Made by a program: the position numbers and the translations under genes
Part shown: positions 57,901 through 61,648 of the stretch, in pieces
Layout of the letters: every line of letters starts with the position of its first letter
Position numbering within the stretch: the first letter of the stretch is position 1
The notes under the pieces: model-generated
Seen by the model: only the letters and a program-made list of their open reading frames with translations
Databases searched by the model: none
What the model was told of the DNA's origin: nothing
Source: Hymenolepis diminuta
Lineage: Eukaryota > Platyhelminthes > Cestoda > Cyclophyllidea > Hymenolepididae
NCBI GenBank assembly: GCA_900708905.1
Contig: CAADRB010000025.1
Span: 2,176,019-2,240,018 of the forward strand
DNA: 64,000 nt
Direction of reading: 5' to 3'

Positions 57901-60900
57901 GAAAATCGATAGAGAAAAGCTATGCTCAACAGTGTGAGGGATTAGGATACCTAGTCAAATATTTTCGTTGAACTTAGGAGAAACTCGTAATTCTCATCTC
58001 TAATACAGTAGATTATCGATTATTAGATTTCCACGCTCATACCTGGATATACAAGACCGTTTGTGGAGAAACTGTGGCTGCAATTATTGGCTAACCAGAC
58101 AGCCAATCATTTAACACACATTCAAGCCCATTTCTAATAAGACACTGTTGTTTACCTTTTCCTTTTCTTTGAGTCGGAATAGCTATCCCTTTTATAAGGG
58201 ATAACTAAGAAGTTATAAGGTTACGGATAATTCTTACGCATAAACGATATTTAAACTGATTCAGAAGTGCATATGCTTAAAGTATGTTACTGAAGTTTTA
58301 AATCTACTCTCCTCCGGCAAACCATCTGAACTCAAAGTTGATTAGGGGAAATAATGAGGCATTTTTAATTAAAAATTAATCAAAAACAGAACCCGACTTA
58401 GTGAATTTTGATTTAAATTAGAAGACTAAAAGAAAATCTAACAACATATTAAAGAAGGAGATTCAGCAGACGCTGGATACACAGTTACTAAGCAAAGAAT
58501 CACTAAGACATGAAATACTCTGACGAAGAAAATCAGGATTGAATAGCAACTGTTTGTTATAAAAGTTGATAAAATTCTCTAAAGAGAATTTGGCAAGGAA
58601 AAGATATAAGTAAGAAAAATTATTTAAGAAGTTCTCGAGACTAAATTAATATTCTATTTTATTTTTTCCCATTTTATTGAATTTCAATTAACCTTTATAT
58701 TGACTGAACATTTACATACGCCTAAACTTTTGGACAGACATTGACACATATTGGGGAGGAAATTTTTGCTATAACAAGGAGAACTTGAATATTTCATTCA
58801 TCCTCTTTCGATATCGGCTCGCAGATCGTAAAAGGAGTTACTGCTTGAAATTTAAGCAAAGTTTCATTAGAAAATTTTATTTGCAATGGGAATTAATGTT
58901 TCATGATATTCAGTTGAAGTCCTCTTAATGGCATTAAGAGAACGAGTTTCTGTTTTAAAGTTGAATTTCACATTCATTTGTTTTATTTACTTTGAAAATA
59001 ATTTTATTGATGATAAAAATTCCAAATAAGGCGCCGATTCAATACTTTGAAGTAATGGTGTGATTTATATTTAGTGGCTAATGTTAACACACATTTCTTG
59101 ATTTGATGATAAAGAAATTAGTTCCACTGACATATTTCCACTTCTAAAATAATATTTTTCAAATTCTATAATTTAAAAATTATAGAATTTTAAAATTAAT
59201 TATAAACCGAAACTATCATAGTATGCATTTTTTGAATCCACCATTAATAAGTCTCGGCTCACTGAGAGCACAAATGATATGTCACAGATCAATAAAGACG
59301 AAAATATCATGTTCGATTGGTGCTTTTGGAATAAGACCTTGTGAGTTGTGTAATATTGAAAATGTCTTTGCTGGTCTCATCTATCATCTCTTCTGCCCAT
59401 GGTTGTAACACAATACAAATGAACCCAGTGGCATAACCAACCATTCAATCCGATCAAGTGCTCAATAATATGTAAATTTCTTGGAAACGAAGATATGCAG
59501 AAATCCAGGGATCAAATTATGGAAATTGAATTTTGGAATATTTGAGTATTAAAATGGCTCTTATGAGAAAGTGGACAACTAAATGCCTCGTAAATTCAAT
59601 AATGGTGGGACTCTTGACATCCAGCCTTCATTATATGCCCCTATCGGGTCCCCTTTTCGAATTCATTTCATGGTGAATTATTTCGCCATTTTGCTTATTC
59701 ATTTGCTATCCTATAGTTAAAATTTCTTAGCATTCCTTTTGCATTGTCATGAGGTAGCTGACAATAATAAACATAATGTTTATTATTATAATTTAGAAGC
59801 ATTGATAGATGGTGTTCTAATTTAAAATAGTAAACACAGATGCAAACAAAAAACATGATGTCATATTGACAAGAACTTTAGCTCCCCTTTTTCGTTCCCA
59901 GTTGGGTGTATCATACCGTTTTACTAGTAAAAATTACACTTAAACTCAAATAAATGCGCATTAACCTCTTGGAAAAGTTGGGAAAACATAAGTTACAATT
60001 TCTGTACAGTTCAGAACTGATTGTGCTTTAAAAGGAGAAAATTGATTACCTGACCTATGCCTTGGCTAAGCTCATTTACCCAAATACAATGAAGTAGTAA
60101 GACCGACTACAAAGCACTCAACTTAACAGATAAGAATGTCCTCGGTTATCCAGGACCCGATTATTCTAGTAAAATATCCTAATAAATTTTGAATTTTAGA
60201 ATTTGAAGGAGAAATATCATTGAGTAAACATTATACAATTCAAACCCAAGAATCAAATGAAGTAAGGCTGGTTAATACTCCGACCCTATTCTCAACACCT
60301 ATTCGAAACCTTCCATTTTCACTCCAATTTCAGGTACCTTTTAAAATTGCCGTGTATTCTTATACAATTATAACACAAACTGGATGCTTTCTTATCTGGC
60401 TCACTTTGAATGAATTAAACTTTATTAAATTCTTTCCTTTTTGAATAATTAATTTTGATTGATTTATAAAAGTAAGAAACCCAGAGCAAATGGCCTTGAC
60501 AATTTGGACGAAACAATCAGCACCACAAATGAAGTTAACAAAGAATTGTCAAACATATCACCATGACAACAAAACTGTAGGCACTTATAAAAACAATGAT
60601 GCGCAGCTCAATTCCCAATTACTCATCGAAAATTTCCTTTAGTCAAATTGAAACAAAATGTGAAATTTTGATTATGATGGGGCGATTTTAAAATTCAATT
60701 CCGTAAATTGTACAGGATAGTATTATAGTTGACATTTTGAAAAGGGATAGCTCTTAAAAGTGGTACAAATATGTGTTTGACTAAATATTTAAAATACCAT
60801 GCTGAATGTGAACAAAAAATCCTTTTTAGAAAGTTAAATAAATAAAAATACTAATTCTAAATTCTTAAAGTATCAGATGTAGTAATACAAATGTTTCTGT

Positions 60901-61648
60901 TTTACACAAAAAAACAACTTCTTGAATAATGACATTTAACATATAATAATTCAGACCAATTATTTTTAAATAAGTACCATTAATTTTAAAATAACTATTG
61001 AAATGTTATCCTAAAATTTTTACATATCATTAGCGAGTTATTTAAATAGGGAGATAATTAATGAACACGACTAACCGTGCTACTCAAAGATCTATCCGGT
61101 GTTTTTCTTCCAAAACTGAACAGAGAACGCTTTAAGGTGTGCTGTCGTTCTTGATGTCCCTTACTCATATCTTTCCTACTAAGTCTTCCTGTTTCAGAGT
61201 TGTTCGGAGAATTTTCCTCAAGAGCTGCTTTTATCGATTTATTCGCATCTTCAGCCCTAGGGGTTGCATCATCCATCCCCGTGGAGATGGAATCATTGAG
61301 TCCCAGGGGCAGCATCATGCGGTTTGATCGTTCGTTAGTTGGAGTACATGATCCATCACTACTATTATTGGTTGGCTCGGTGCATTTGTCCGGTGAAGTA
61401 GACTTTCGTTTTTTTGGGGAGGAATGTCCAGATCTTGATAGAGTACGCCATCGCTTTGGTCGGAGGAAGTCAAATCGTCCTCTCTTTGGATTAGAACTGC
61501 TGGGTCGTTGATATACGTCTTCATCATCGTGCTGTATTTGAGGTCTTGGCAGTGTGGCTGAACGACATCTCACATCTTCTTCTCCTGACTCATCCTTCCG
61601 CTCGTGTCGTGAAGGCGTTGGCGATCTGGATAACCAACTTCGCCACAT
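1..61648 (-). CDS. ANK: Ankyrin (ANK2/ANK3/UNC-44 type), 34 exons, 3' end beyond window
   Basis: Ankyrins couple membrane channels, exchangers and adhesion proteins (through the ANK repeats) to beta-spectrin (through ZU5-UPA) on the cytoplasmic face of the membrane. Seen here in order: basic head; 24 ANK repeats aligning one-to-one with vertebrate ankyrin repeats 1-24; linker; ZU5-N with the DAR triplet; ZU5-C with the [11 protein letters not shown] motif; UPA; death domain; long disordered tail. All exon junctions are GT-AG and the phases chain without a break from ATG 61648 to base 1. Length to the window edge is about 2515 residues (distal start) or 2440 (proximal start). Vertebrate ankyrins without giant exons are about 1900 residues, so this is a long form. 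The span is intron-exon; exact exons are listed separately. Family identity is certain; paralogue assignment is not. Confidence 0.96.
976..1380 (-). other. Ankyrin tail intron 33/34
   Basis: 0.4 kb, AT-rich, ordinary. Confidence 0.8.
1381..1537 (-). CDS. ANK: Ankyrin exon 33: second LPDG-motif tail exon
   Basis: 157 nt, phase 0 to 1. [20 protein letters not shown] closely copies the [20 protein letters not shown] segment of exon 32, so the motif is present in tandem. It continues [20 protein letters not shown]. Acceptor CTTTTAG|GTT, donor GAGT|GTGAGT. Confidence 0.87.
1538..3351 (-). other. Ankyrin tail intron 32/33 (3' UTR of a possible short isoform)
   Basis: 1.8 kb. If exon 32 is not spliced, its first part becomes the stop codon and 3' UTR. 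No further exon with matching phase was found. Confidence 0.65.
3243..3248 (-). terminator. Possible polyadenylation signal for a short isoform
   Basis: ATTAAA on the minus strand, 86 nt after the read-through stop at 3334. A TTTATT (AATAAA on the minus strand) also lies near 2723-2728. Hexamers are frequent in AT-rich DNA, so this is only supportive. Confidence 0.2.
3352..3674 (-). CDS. ANK: Ankyrin exon 32: tail with first LPDG motif and optional stop
   Basis: 323 nt, phase 1 to 0. [20 protein letters not shown], then [20 protein letters not shown], then an acidic EPPEE end. Two donors fit in phase 0: ATT|GTAAAA (3351/3352, used here) and AAA|GTAGGC (3345/3346, adding Val-Lys). Reading through both gives a stop TAA at 3334-3336 (ending VGF), with an ATTAAA polyadenylation-like signal at 3243-3248, so this may also be the terminal exon of a shorter isoform. 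Confidence 0.85.
3675..4261 (-). other. Ankyrin tail intron 31/32
   Basis: 0.6 kb, nothing recognisable. Confidence 0.75.
4262..4402 (-). CDS. ANK: Ankyrin exon 31: regulatory tail
   Basis: 141 nt, phase 1-1: [20 protein letters not shown] then [20 protein letters not shown]. Acidic with an Arg/Ala helix. Acceptor TTTTTTGCAG|ATC (strong), donor GCTG|GTTAGT. Confidence 0.88.
4403..5440 (-). other. Ankyrin tail intron 30/31
   Basis: 1.0 kb, AT-rich, nothing recognisable. Confidence 0.75.
5441..5797 (-). CDS. ANK: Ankyrin exon 30: regulatory tail
   Basis: 357 nt, phase 1-1. Opens [20 protein letters not shown], ends with an Ala/Glu-rich predicted helix ([20 protein letters not shown]) and [10 protein letters not shown]. 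Acceptor CTTCAG|CTC, donor GCAG|GTAAGC. No named domain; vertebrate ankyrin tails are similarly disordered. Confidence 0.88.
5798..6688 (-). other. Ankyrin tail intron 29/30
   Basis: 0.9 kb. The 72-codon frame at 5822-6040 has no supported splice sites. Confidence 0.7.
6689..6769 (-). CDS. ANK: Ankyrin exon 29: tail mini-exon
   Basis: 81 nt, phase 1-1: [20 protein letters not shown] then TAMDGK. Ser/Pro/Glu-rich, symmetric and therefore skippable. Acceptor TTTTTCTAG|CTG, donor AAGC|GTAAGT. Confidence 0.83.
6846..7082 (-). CDS. ANK: Ankyrin exon 28: end of death domain and start of tail
   Basis: 237 nt, phase 1-1. [20 protein letters not shown] closes the death domain (vertebrate LTSVLTKINRIDIVTLLEG), followed by a disordered, Pro/Ala-rich segment with [11 protein letters not shown]. 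Donor ATTG|GTACGA is weak beyond +4 but phase and acceptor (GATTTAG|TT) fit. Confidence 0.87.
7154..7414 (-). CDS. ANK: Ankyrin exon 27: death domain (first part)
   Basis: 261 nt, phase 1-1. After a short linker ([12 protein letters not shown]) the six-helix death fold begins: [20 protein letters not shown] corresponds to vertebrate WTELARELNFSVDEINQI, and [15 protein letters not shown] to the helix-5 LLKKWVTRDG. A Pro/Asp/Ala/Glu-rich stretch between them makes this loop about ten residues longer than in vertebrates. Confidence 0.93.
7484..8088 (-). CDS. ANK: Ankyrin exon 26: UPA domain with an internal insertion
   Basis: 605 nt, phase 2 to 1. UPA hallmarks: [62 protein letters not shown]. 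Between YARL and LRCVC there are about 43 residues (bases 7845-7973, Ala/Ser/Lys-rich) where vertebrate UPA has about 7, so a surface loop has expanded. Donor CCAG|GTGTCA; the next intron is only 69 nt and open in frame. Confidence 0.95.
8159..8457 (-). CDS. ANK: Ankyrin exon 25: ZU5-C
   Basis: 299 nt, phase 0 to 2. [20 protein letters not shown] is almost identical to the vertebrate motif [18 protein letters not shown]; then [15 protein letters not shown] and [10 protein letters not shown] follow in family order. Packs ZU5-N and UPA into one supramodule. Confidence 0.96.
8540..8754 (-). CDS. ANK: Ankyrin exon 24: ZU5-N / ZU5-C junction
   Basis: 215 nt, phase 1 to 0. [20 protein letters not shown], then [20 protein letters not shown], then [11 protein letters not shown]. 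The IGPxGGVL and FPxxAxxKRxKxxLQ strings are diagnostic of the second ZU5 in ankyrins. Confidence 0.96.
8830..9020 (-). CDS. ANK: Ankyrin exon 23: ZU5-N continued
   Basis: 191 nt, phase 2 to 1. [20 protein letters not shown] with [20 protein letters not shown] and GESWKSHP, the conserved beta-sandwich core of ZU5-N (compare vertebrate GPVIVEIPHFASLRG and RELVVLRSENGE). Confidence 0.96.
9095..9280 (-). CDS. ANK: Ankyrin exon 22: ZU5-N with DAR spectrin-binding triplet
   Basis: 186 nt. [20 protein letters not shown] followed by [20 protein letters not shown] and a DGDAFACR end: the first ZU5 domain, which binds beta-spectrin repeat 14-15. The Asp-Ala-Arg triplet whose substitution abolishes spectrin binding in vertebrate ankyrin-G is present at 9250-9258. 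Donor GCAG|GTTAGC, phase 2. Confidence 0.96.
9349..9476 (-). CDS. ANK: Ankyrin exon 21: entry to ZU5-N
   Basis: 128 nt, phase 0 to 2. Encodes [20 protein letters not shown] and then [22 protein letters not shown], running directly into [13 protein letters not shown]. The position equals the segment just before the vertebrate TGFLVSFMVDARGG start of the spectrin-binding ZU5. Confidence 0.9.
9556..9626 (-). CDS. ANK: Ankyrin exon 20: linker before ZU5
   Basis: 71 nt, phase 1 in, 0 out: [20 protein letters not shown] ending ELM. Acceptor TTTTTCAG|GTG with a good pyrimidine tract, donor ATG|GTATAT. Confidence 0.86.
9791..9877 (-). CDS. ANK: Ankyrin exon 19: candidate 87-nt cassette exon
   Basis: 87 nt between a strong acceptor (long pyrimidine tract, AACAG|TACC) and donor ACTA|GTAATT. 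It is phase 1-1, so the frame is kept whether it is included or skipped. It encodes [15 protein letters not shown] followed by [15 protein letters not shown], a Ser/Pro-rich linker of the kind that precedes ZU5. Interior sequence is richer in GC than the flanking intron. Inclusion in transcripts is inferred. Confidence 0.7.
9931..10014 (-). CDS. ANK: Ankyrin exon 18: linker mini-exon
   Basis: 84 nt, phase 1-1, encoding [20 protein letters not shown] and a basic end (EYTRAHK). Acceptor TTGTAG|GCT, donor AAAG|GTATAT. Symmetric phase, part of the segment between the repeats and ZU5. Confidence 0.82.
10103..10162 (-). CDS. ANK: Ankyrin exon 17: linker mini-exon
   Basis: 60 nt, phase 1 in and 1 out, encoding [19 protein letters not shown]. 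Acceptor ATGTAG|GTG, donor AAAG|GTAATT. Low complexity, basic; no known fold. Being a symmetric phase-1 exon it could be skipped without a frameshift. Confidence 0.8.
10163..10779 (-). other. Ankyrin linker intron 16/17
   Basis: 0.6 kb; no additional exon with good splice sites seen. Confidence 0.7.
10780..11008 (-). CDS. ANK: Ankyrin exon 16: repeat 24 and start of the ANK-ZU5 linker
   Basis: 229 nt. [21 protein letters not shown] is the degenerate last repeat (compare vertebrate TSPLAIAKRLGYISVIDVL), followed by a Ser/Asp-rich linker ending [10 protein letters not shown], which resembles the DVSEDEGEE segment of vertebrate ankyrins. Donor GAAA|GTGAGT leaves phase 1. Confidence 0.92.
11009..11917 (-). 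other. Ankyrin intron, repeat 23 to 24
   Basis: 0.9 kb, nothing recognisable. Confidence 0.8.
11918..12223 (-). CDS. ANK: Ankyrin exon 15: repeats 21-23
   Basis: 306 nt, 102 codons with three repeats: [21 protein letters not shown] (21), [21 protein letters not shown] (22) and [20 protein letters not shown] (23). Repeat 22 is expanded to about 37 residues by a [12 protein letters not shown] finger loop, and repeat 23 is 32. Acceptor CTGCAG|GAT, donor ATG|GTAAGT. Confidence 0.95.
12301..12552 (-). CDS. ANK: Ankyrin exon 14: second half of repeat 18, repeats 19-20
   Basis: 252 nt, 84 codons: [17 protein letters not shown], then [21 protein letters not shown], then [18 protein letters not shown]. 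Repeat 20 is 34 residues (one extra in SAQVNLCAN). Acceptor TTTAG|GCA, donor AAT|GTTCGT. Confidence 0.94.
13560..13840 (+). mobile_element. Solo-LTR-like / TRIM-like fragment, copy A
   Basis: TATAAA at 13670-13675, then CACGCTGCTCTCTCTC at 13754, CTTGAATACATTTTTGATCTA and TTGGTGTTCTGCTTCA ending near 13837, matching copy B at 47509-47617 in the same order. This stretch is clearly GC-richer than the surrounding intron. The left boundary is uncertain. It is in the opposite orientation to the ankyrin gene. Confidence 0.45.
14835..14995 (+). repeat. Interspersed repeat family 2, copy 1 (diverged)
   Basis: GTTATCAATTTCTTGGATTT, GCTAGTCAGGCAGCTAATCAT and a later TTCTTCGCCTTCCCTTCTAAG block align in order with copies at 22.3 and 58.0 kb. 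Most diverged of the three. Confidence 0.4.
15544..15693 (-). CDS. ANK: Ankyrin exon 13: repeat 17 and first half of repeat 18
   Basis: 150 nt, 50 codons. [22 protein letters not shown] is repeat 17; [16 protein letters not shown] begins repeat 18 and the exon ends there at donor GAA|GTATGT. The repeat is completed by [11 protein letters not shown] in the next exon. This is one of the few splice sites that fall inside a repeat; phase is still 0. Confidence 0.94.
17541..17650 (-). mobile_element. SINE-like repeat, partial copy
   Basis: On the minus strand, a segment like GATCGGTGTTCATTGGTATG followed by CCAGTTAGGCAGATG.CCAACCATACTGGTT, matching the middle of the copies at 23.9 kb and 31.1 kb. 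Weakly conserved. Confidence 0.4.
18250..18412 (-). mobile_element. SINE-like repeat copy
   Basis: Minus strand reads GCTCAGTGAGAGAATGGTCAACCACATTG, then CTAATAAAGAGG, GAGTTTCTCACTCTGGAGG and CAAGACGAGTGTTGAAAATC, in the same order as the copies at 31.1, 38.3 and 40.5 kb. Confidence 0.55.
18601..18798 (-). CDS. ANK: Ankyrin exon 12: repeats 15-16
   Basis: 198 nt, 66 codons: [18 protein letters not shown] (repeat 15, more divergent than its neighbours, with F and V replacing L and A in the TPLHxAA core) and [19 protein letters not shown] (repeat 16). Donor AAA|GTGAGT. Confidence 0.94.
18799..21468 (-). other. Ankyrin intron, repeat 14 to 15
   Basis: 2.7 kb, AT-rich with some GC-richer patches at 19.0-19.2 kb and 20.0-20.15 kb that may be old repeats; no gene. 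Confidence 0.7.
21469..21666 (-). CDS. ANK: Ankyrin exon 11: repeats 13-14
   Basis: 198 nt, 66 codons: [14 protein letters not shown] with LLQRGANVN (repeat 13) and [13 protein letters not shown]...VNAKAK (repeat 14), parallel to vertebrate [14 protein letters not shown] and ETPLHMAARAGH. Donor AAA|GTAAGT. Confidence 0.95.
21667..23196 (-). other. Ankyrin intron, repeat 12 to 13
   Basis: 1.5 kb with family-2 repeat copy at 22.3 kb; no gene. Confidence 0.75.
22319..22530 (+). repeat. Interspersed repeat family 2, copy 2
   Basis: GAATTATCGATTATTGGATT, CTACGCTCACAC, CAATTATTGGCTAATCAAGTAGCC, then a CTTCTTCCTCCCGGAATC block and TTTATAAGGGG. About 200 bp, non-coding, possibly a MITE or SINE; termini not defined. 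Confidence 0.5.
23197..23295 (-). CDS. ANK: Ankyrin exon 10: repeat 12
   Basis: 99 nt, [20 protein letters not shown]...ATTQ. The ACKK tetrad is diagnostic of ankyrin repeat 12. Donor CAG|GTAAAT. Confidence 0.95.
23296..24779 (-). other. Ankyrin intron, repeat 11 to 12
   Basis: 1.5 kb. Holds a SINE-like copy at 23.8-24.0 kb. A 111-codon plus-strand frame at 24062-24397 is hydrophobic and unmatched to any family I know. Confidence 0.75.
23805..23985 (-). mobile_element. SINE-like repeat copy with B-box-like motif
   Basis: Minus strand holds GCGGGTTCGGTGACTGTCGG (resembling a Pol III B box, GGTTCGA), then AGTGGACAACCGCACTGGTT, TTTCACCAAGGAGACTC and AAAATGAGTG. Pattern and order match other family members. 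Confidence 0.55.
24780..24878 (-). CDS. ANK: Ankyrin exon 9: repeat 11
   Basis: 99 nt, [13 protein letters not shown]...DPNLRAF, matching the LTPLHVAAHCGH and PNSRAL signature of vertebrate repeat 11. Acceptor TTCTAG|GAC, donor TTT|GTAAGT. Confidence 0.95.
24879..26853 (-). other. Ankyrin intron, repeat 10 to 11
   Basis: 2.0 kb, AT-rich, nothing recognisable. Confidence 0.75.
26854..26952 (-). CDS. ANK: Ankyrin exon 8: repeat 10
   Basis: 99 nt, [14 protein letters not shown]...DDVTM, aligned with the distinctive NGLSPIHMAAQ of vertebrate repeat 10. Donor ATG|GTGGGT. Confidence 0.95.
29605..29695 (+). repeat. Short interspersed repeat, pair member 1
   Basis: GAGGGATGAGTCATACTCACAAC, AGAATGCAGTAAA and AATCACGATA occur in the same order as at 56.80-56.87 kb. 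Family unknown. Confidence 0.4.
29717..29736. repeat. (AT)n microsatellite
   Basis: Nine to ten AT dinucleotides in the repeat 9/10 intron. A shorter AT run is at 21212-21224. Confidence 0.9.
29885..30082 (-). CDS. ANK: Ankyrin exon 7: repeats 8-9
   Basis: 198 nt, 66 codons. Repeat 8 carries [12 protein letters not shown] and GAQLDARTR, repeat 9 [20 protein letters not shown]. Acceptor TTTCAG|GAT, donor AGG|GTAAGC, phase 0. Confidence 0.95.
30083..31282 (-). other. Ankyrin intron, repeat 7 to 8
   Basis: 1.2 kb, containing the most complete SINE-like copy at 31.03-31.22 kb, which ends close to exon 6's donor. Confidence 0.75.
31025..31220 (+). mobile_element. SINE-like repeat copy
   Basis: Plus strand reads TGGTGGCTCGTCTGCAAGA, GGTCATGGATTCAGTGCC, CATCGGTGCACACCGAGTGAG, then AATCAACCACACTAATCAC, GAGTTTCTCACCAAGGAGG and CCCAAGATGAGG. 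Most complete copy; the first part is tRNA-like in character. Confidence 0.55.
31283..31381 (-). CDS. ANK: Ankyrin exon 6: repeat 7
   Basis: 99 nt, one repeat, [20 protein letters not shown], acceptor TTCAG|CGT, donor AAA|GTAAGT. The repeat register corresponds to vertebrate repeat 7. Confidence 0.94.
31382..34888 (-). other. Ankyrin intron, repeat 6 to 7
   Basis: 3.5 kb of AT-rich sequence with no gene or repeat that I recognise. Confidence 0.75.
34889..35077 (-). CDS. ANK: Ankyrin exon 5: repeats 5-6
   Basis: 189 nt, 63 codons. Repeat 5 begins [11 protein letters not shown] and is shortened, running into [13 protein letters not shown] of repeat 6, exactly the irregular repeat 5/6 junction known in vertebrate ankyrins. 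Donor GCA|GTGAGT, phase 0. Confidence 0.95.
35078..35896 (-). other. Ankyrin intron, repeat 4 to 5
   Basis: 0.8 kb, nothing recognisable. Confidence 0.8.
35897..35995 (-). CDS. ANK: Ankyrin exon 4: repeat 4
   Basis: 99 nt, one repeat, [22 protein letters not shown], matching the unusual [10 protein letters not shown] core of vertebrate repeat 4. Ends at donor GAC|GTAAGA in phase 0. Confidence 0.95.
35996..38605 (-). other. Ankyrin intron, repeat 3 to 4
   Basis: 2.6 kb with a SINE-like copy near 38.3 kb; otherwise nothing seen. Confidence 0.8.
38290..38470 (+). mobile_element. SINE-like repeat copy
   Basis: Plus strand reads AAGCGGTTAACGTGTTCGTGAG, GAACGGTCATCC, then CCAGTTTCTCACCAGGGAGG and CCAATGATGTCATTCC, sharing the 3' half with the 31.1-kb copy. 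Confidence 0.5.
38606..38803 (-). CDS. ANK: Ankyrin exon 3: repeats 2-3
   Basis: 198 nt, two 33-residue repeats, opening [14 protein letters not shown] (near-identical to vertebrate repeat 2) and [12 protein letters not shown] for repeat 3. Acceptor CTTTAG|AAT, donor CACAG|GTTTGT, phase 0 at both ends. Confidence 0.95.
38804..42438 (-). other. Ankyrin intron, repeat 1 to 2
   Basis: 3.6 kb, AT-rich, holding a SINE-like copy at 40.5 kb. Overlapping frames on both strands at 41081-41456 are hydrophobic low-complexity translations of AT-rich DNA. Confidence 0.75.
40440..40610 (-). mobile_element. SINE-like repeat copy with A-box-like head
   Basis: Minus strand starts AGTCCAGTGGCGCAATGG TTAACCGCACTGG, where TGGCGCAATGG fits a tRNA A box, then TGCTAATAAGGAG, TCAGAGAGGCTCCATGATTC and AGGATGAGTGCTGGAAACTC. 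Supports a tRNA origin for the family. Confidence 0.55.
42439..42540 (-). CDS. ANK: Ankyrin exon 2 (shared): repeat 1
   Basis: 102 nt, 34 codons, [15 protein letters not shown] to VDINAVSS. This is the conserved start of the ankyrin repeat array (vertebrate SFLRAARxGN...GVDIN). The acceptor is AAACAG|GCC with a poor pyrimidine tract because upstream sequence is also coding in exon 1b. Phase 0 at both ends; joins [14 protein letters not shown] of the next exon. Confidence 0.88.
42439..42888 (-). CDS. ANK: Ankyrin exon 1b: proximal alternative first exon with start of repeat 1
   Basis: 450 nt, 150 codons from ATG 42888 (in-frame TAA four codons upstream) to donor TCG|GTAAGC. The first 116 residues are a different head from exon 1a: a basic patch KKKHKR near residue 18, an acidic DNDDDN stretch, then a basic MHRGG..KRSHK segment. 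The last 34 residues are ankyrin repeat 1 ([10 protein letters not shown]...VDINAV). Bases 42439-42540 are shared with the distal transcript. Alternatively the ATG is unused and only the shared 102 nt are coding; the open frame and its basic character argue against that. Confidence 0.75.
43960..44270. promoter_or_regulatory. GC/CpG-rich island with NRF1-like palindrome; putative proximal promoter
   Basis: A roughly 300-bp patch that is much richer in G+C and CpG than anything else in the introns, with a (GCA)n run near 44068-44083. It contains a perfect 12-bp inverted repeat, GTGCGCACGCGC at 44158-44169 and its complement at 44178-44189, separated by 8 bases. The left arm plus one base matches the NRF1 consensus YGCGCAYGCGCR exactly. 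It lies 1.1-1.4 kb upstream of exon 1b, a reasonable place for the internal ankyrin promoter or an untranslated first exon. Open frames inside it on both strands are short and unrecognisable. Confidence 0.5.
44158..44189. repeat. Perfect 12-bp inverted repeat, NRF1-type
   Basis: Arms GTGCGCACGCGC (44158-44169) and GCGCGTGCGCAC (44178-44189), loop GACCCAGA. Both arms fit or nearly fit a palindromic NRF1 site, so this is better read as two opposed binding sites than as an RNA hairpin. Confidence 0.7.
47374..47460. repeat. Tandem repeat, 19-bp unit, about 4.5 copies
   Basis: Unit ACTACTCGTCCTGCGGATT repeated at 47391, 47410 and 47429, with a partial first copy at 47374 and a diverging one from 47448. 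Copies are nearly identical, so the array is young. It sits directly upstream of a TATA-like run and an LTR-like fragment, as enhancer repeats do in LTR U3 regions. Confidence 0.85.
47374..47620 (+). mobile_element. Solo-LTR-like / TRIM-like fragment, copy B
   Basis: Tandem-repeat region, TATATA at about 47464, then a CT-rich block starting CACGCTGCTCTCTC (from 47509) and the string CTCGAATACATCTTTGTTCTA, ending TGGTGTTCTGCTCTACA. The last block is shared with 13754-13840. Order (repeats, TATA, pyrimidine block, terminal CA) resembles U3-R-U5 of an LTR. A 35-codon open frame begins at 47681 just downstream but is not recognisable. No reverse transcriptase was found nearby. Confidence 0.45.
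48023..48070. other. Assembly gap, 48 N
   Basis: The ten-base string GGGAGTATAT occurs both just left (47984-47993) and just right (48073-48082) of the gap, and the right flank begins with a G run. This suggests a duplicated end or an unresolved short repeat, so the local sequence should be treated as unreliable. Confidence 0.98.
49009..49031. repeat. (GAA)n-type purine run
   Basis: Interrupted GAA triplets in the distal intron. Confidence 0.8.
53702..53736. repeat. (TATC)n microsatellite
   Basis: About eight tetranucleotide units with one C substitution, in the distal intron. Confidence 0.95.
56795..56875 (+). repeat. Short interspersed repeat, pair member 2
   Basis: GAGAATATGAGTCATACGTACAAC, AAAATGCAATAAAG and AATCACGATA, collinear with 29.6 kb. 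It lies about 0.4 kb from the LINE endonuclease relic on its 3' side and could be the tail of that element. Confidence 0.4.
57200..57610 (-). pseudogene. Decayed LINE (non-LTR retrotransposon) apurinic endonuclease fragment
   Basis: On the minus strand a broken frame reads [10 protein letters not shown] (about 57500-57520), then, after a frameshift, [11 protein letters not shown] and [15 protein letters not shown] with the GDLN catalytic motif at 57384-57396. YAP, FYxQL and GDxN in this order are the signature of the APE-type endonuclease of LINEs. Stop codons follow soon after and no reverse transcriptase domain could be traced, so it is a dead fragment. It is co-oriented with ankyrin, inside the distal intron. 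Confidence 0.65.
58011..58210 (+). repeat. Interspersed repeat family 2, copy 3
   Basis: GATTATCGATTATTAGATTT, CCACGCTCATAC, CAATTATTGGCTAACCAGACAGCC, then TTTGAGTCGGAATAGC and TTTATAAGGGAT, collinear with the 22.3-kb copy. Confidence 0.5.
61076..61648 (-). CDS. ANK: Ankyrin exon 1a: distal alternative N-terminus
   Basis: 573 nt, 191 codons, starting [10 protein letters not shown] and ending at donor ACG|GTTAGT (phase 0). It is a disordered, basic, Ser/Pro/Arg-rich head with many SP and TP dipeptides, Lys/Arg clusters around residues 54-67 and 78-82, no membrane segment and no fold I recognise. Reading through the donor stops after five codons. Phase 0 matches the internal acceptor at 42540/42541, giving ...SLSST joined to [12 protein letters not shown]. 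The start is the first ATG after an in-frame TAA 4-6 bases farther upstream of the CAG that precedes the ATG; the AG directly before the ATG leaves open that the true 5' end is spliced on (cis or trans). Confidence 0.78.

Larger units (their letters stand above)
42889..61075 (-). other. Ankyrin distal intron (18.2-18.5 kb)
   Basis: AT-rich non-coding intron, about 18.5 kb in the distal transcript (to 42541). It contains the GC island at 44 kb, the LTR-like fragment at 47.4 kb, a gap, the LINE relic at 57.4 kb and repeats at 56.8 and 58.0 kb. Open frames such as 55903-56145 and 57714-57929 show no recognisable domain. Confidence 0.7.
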
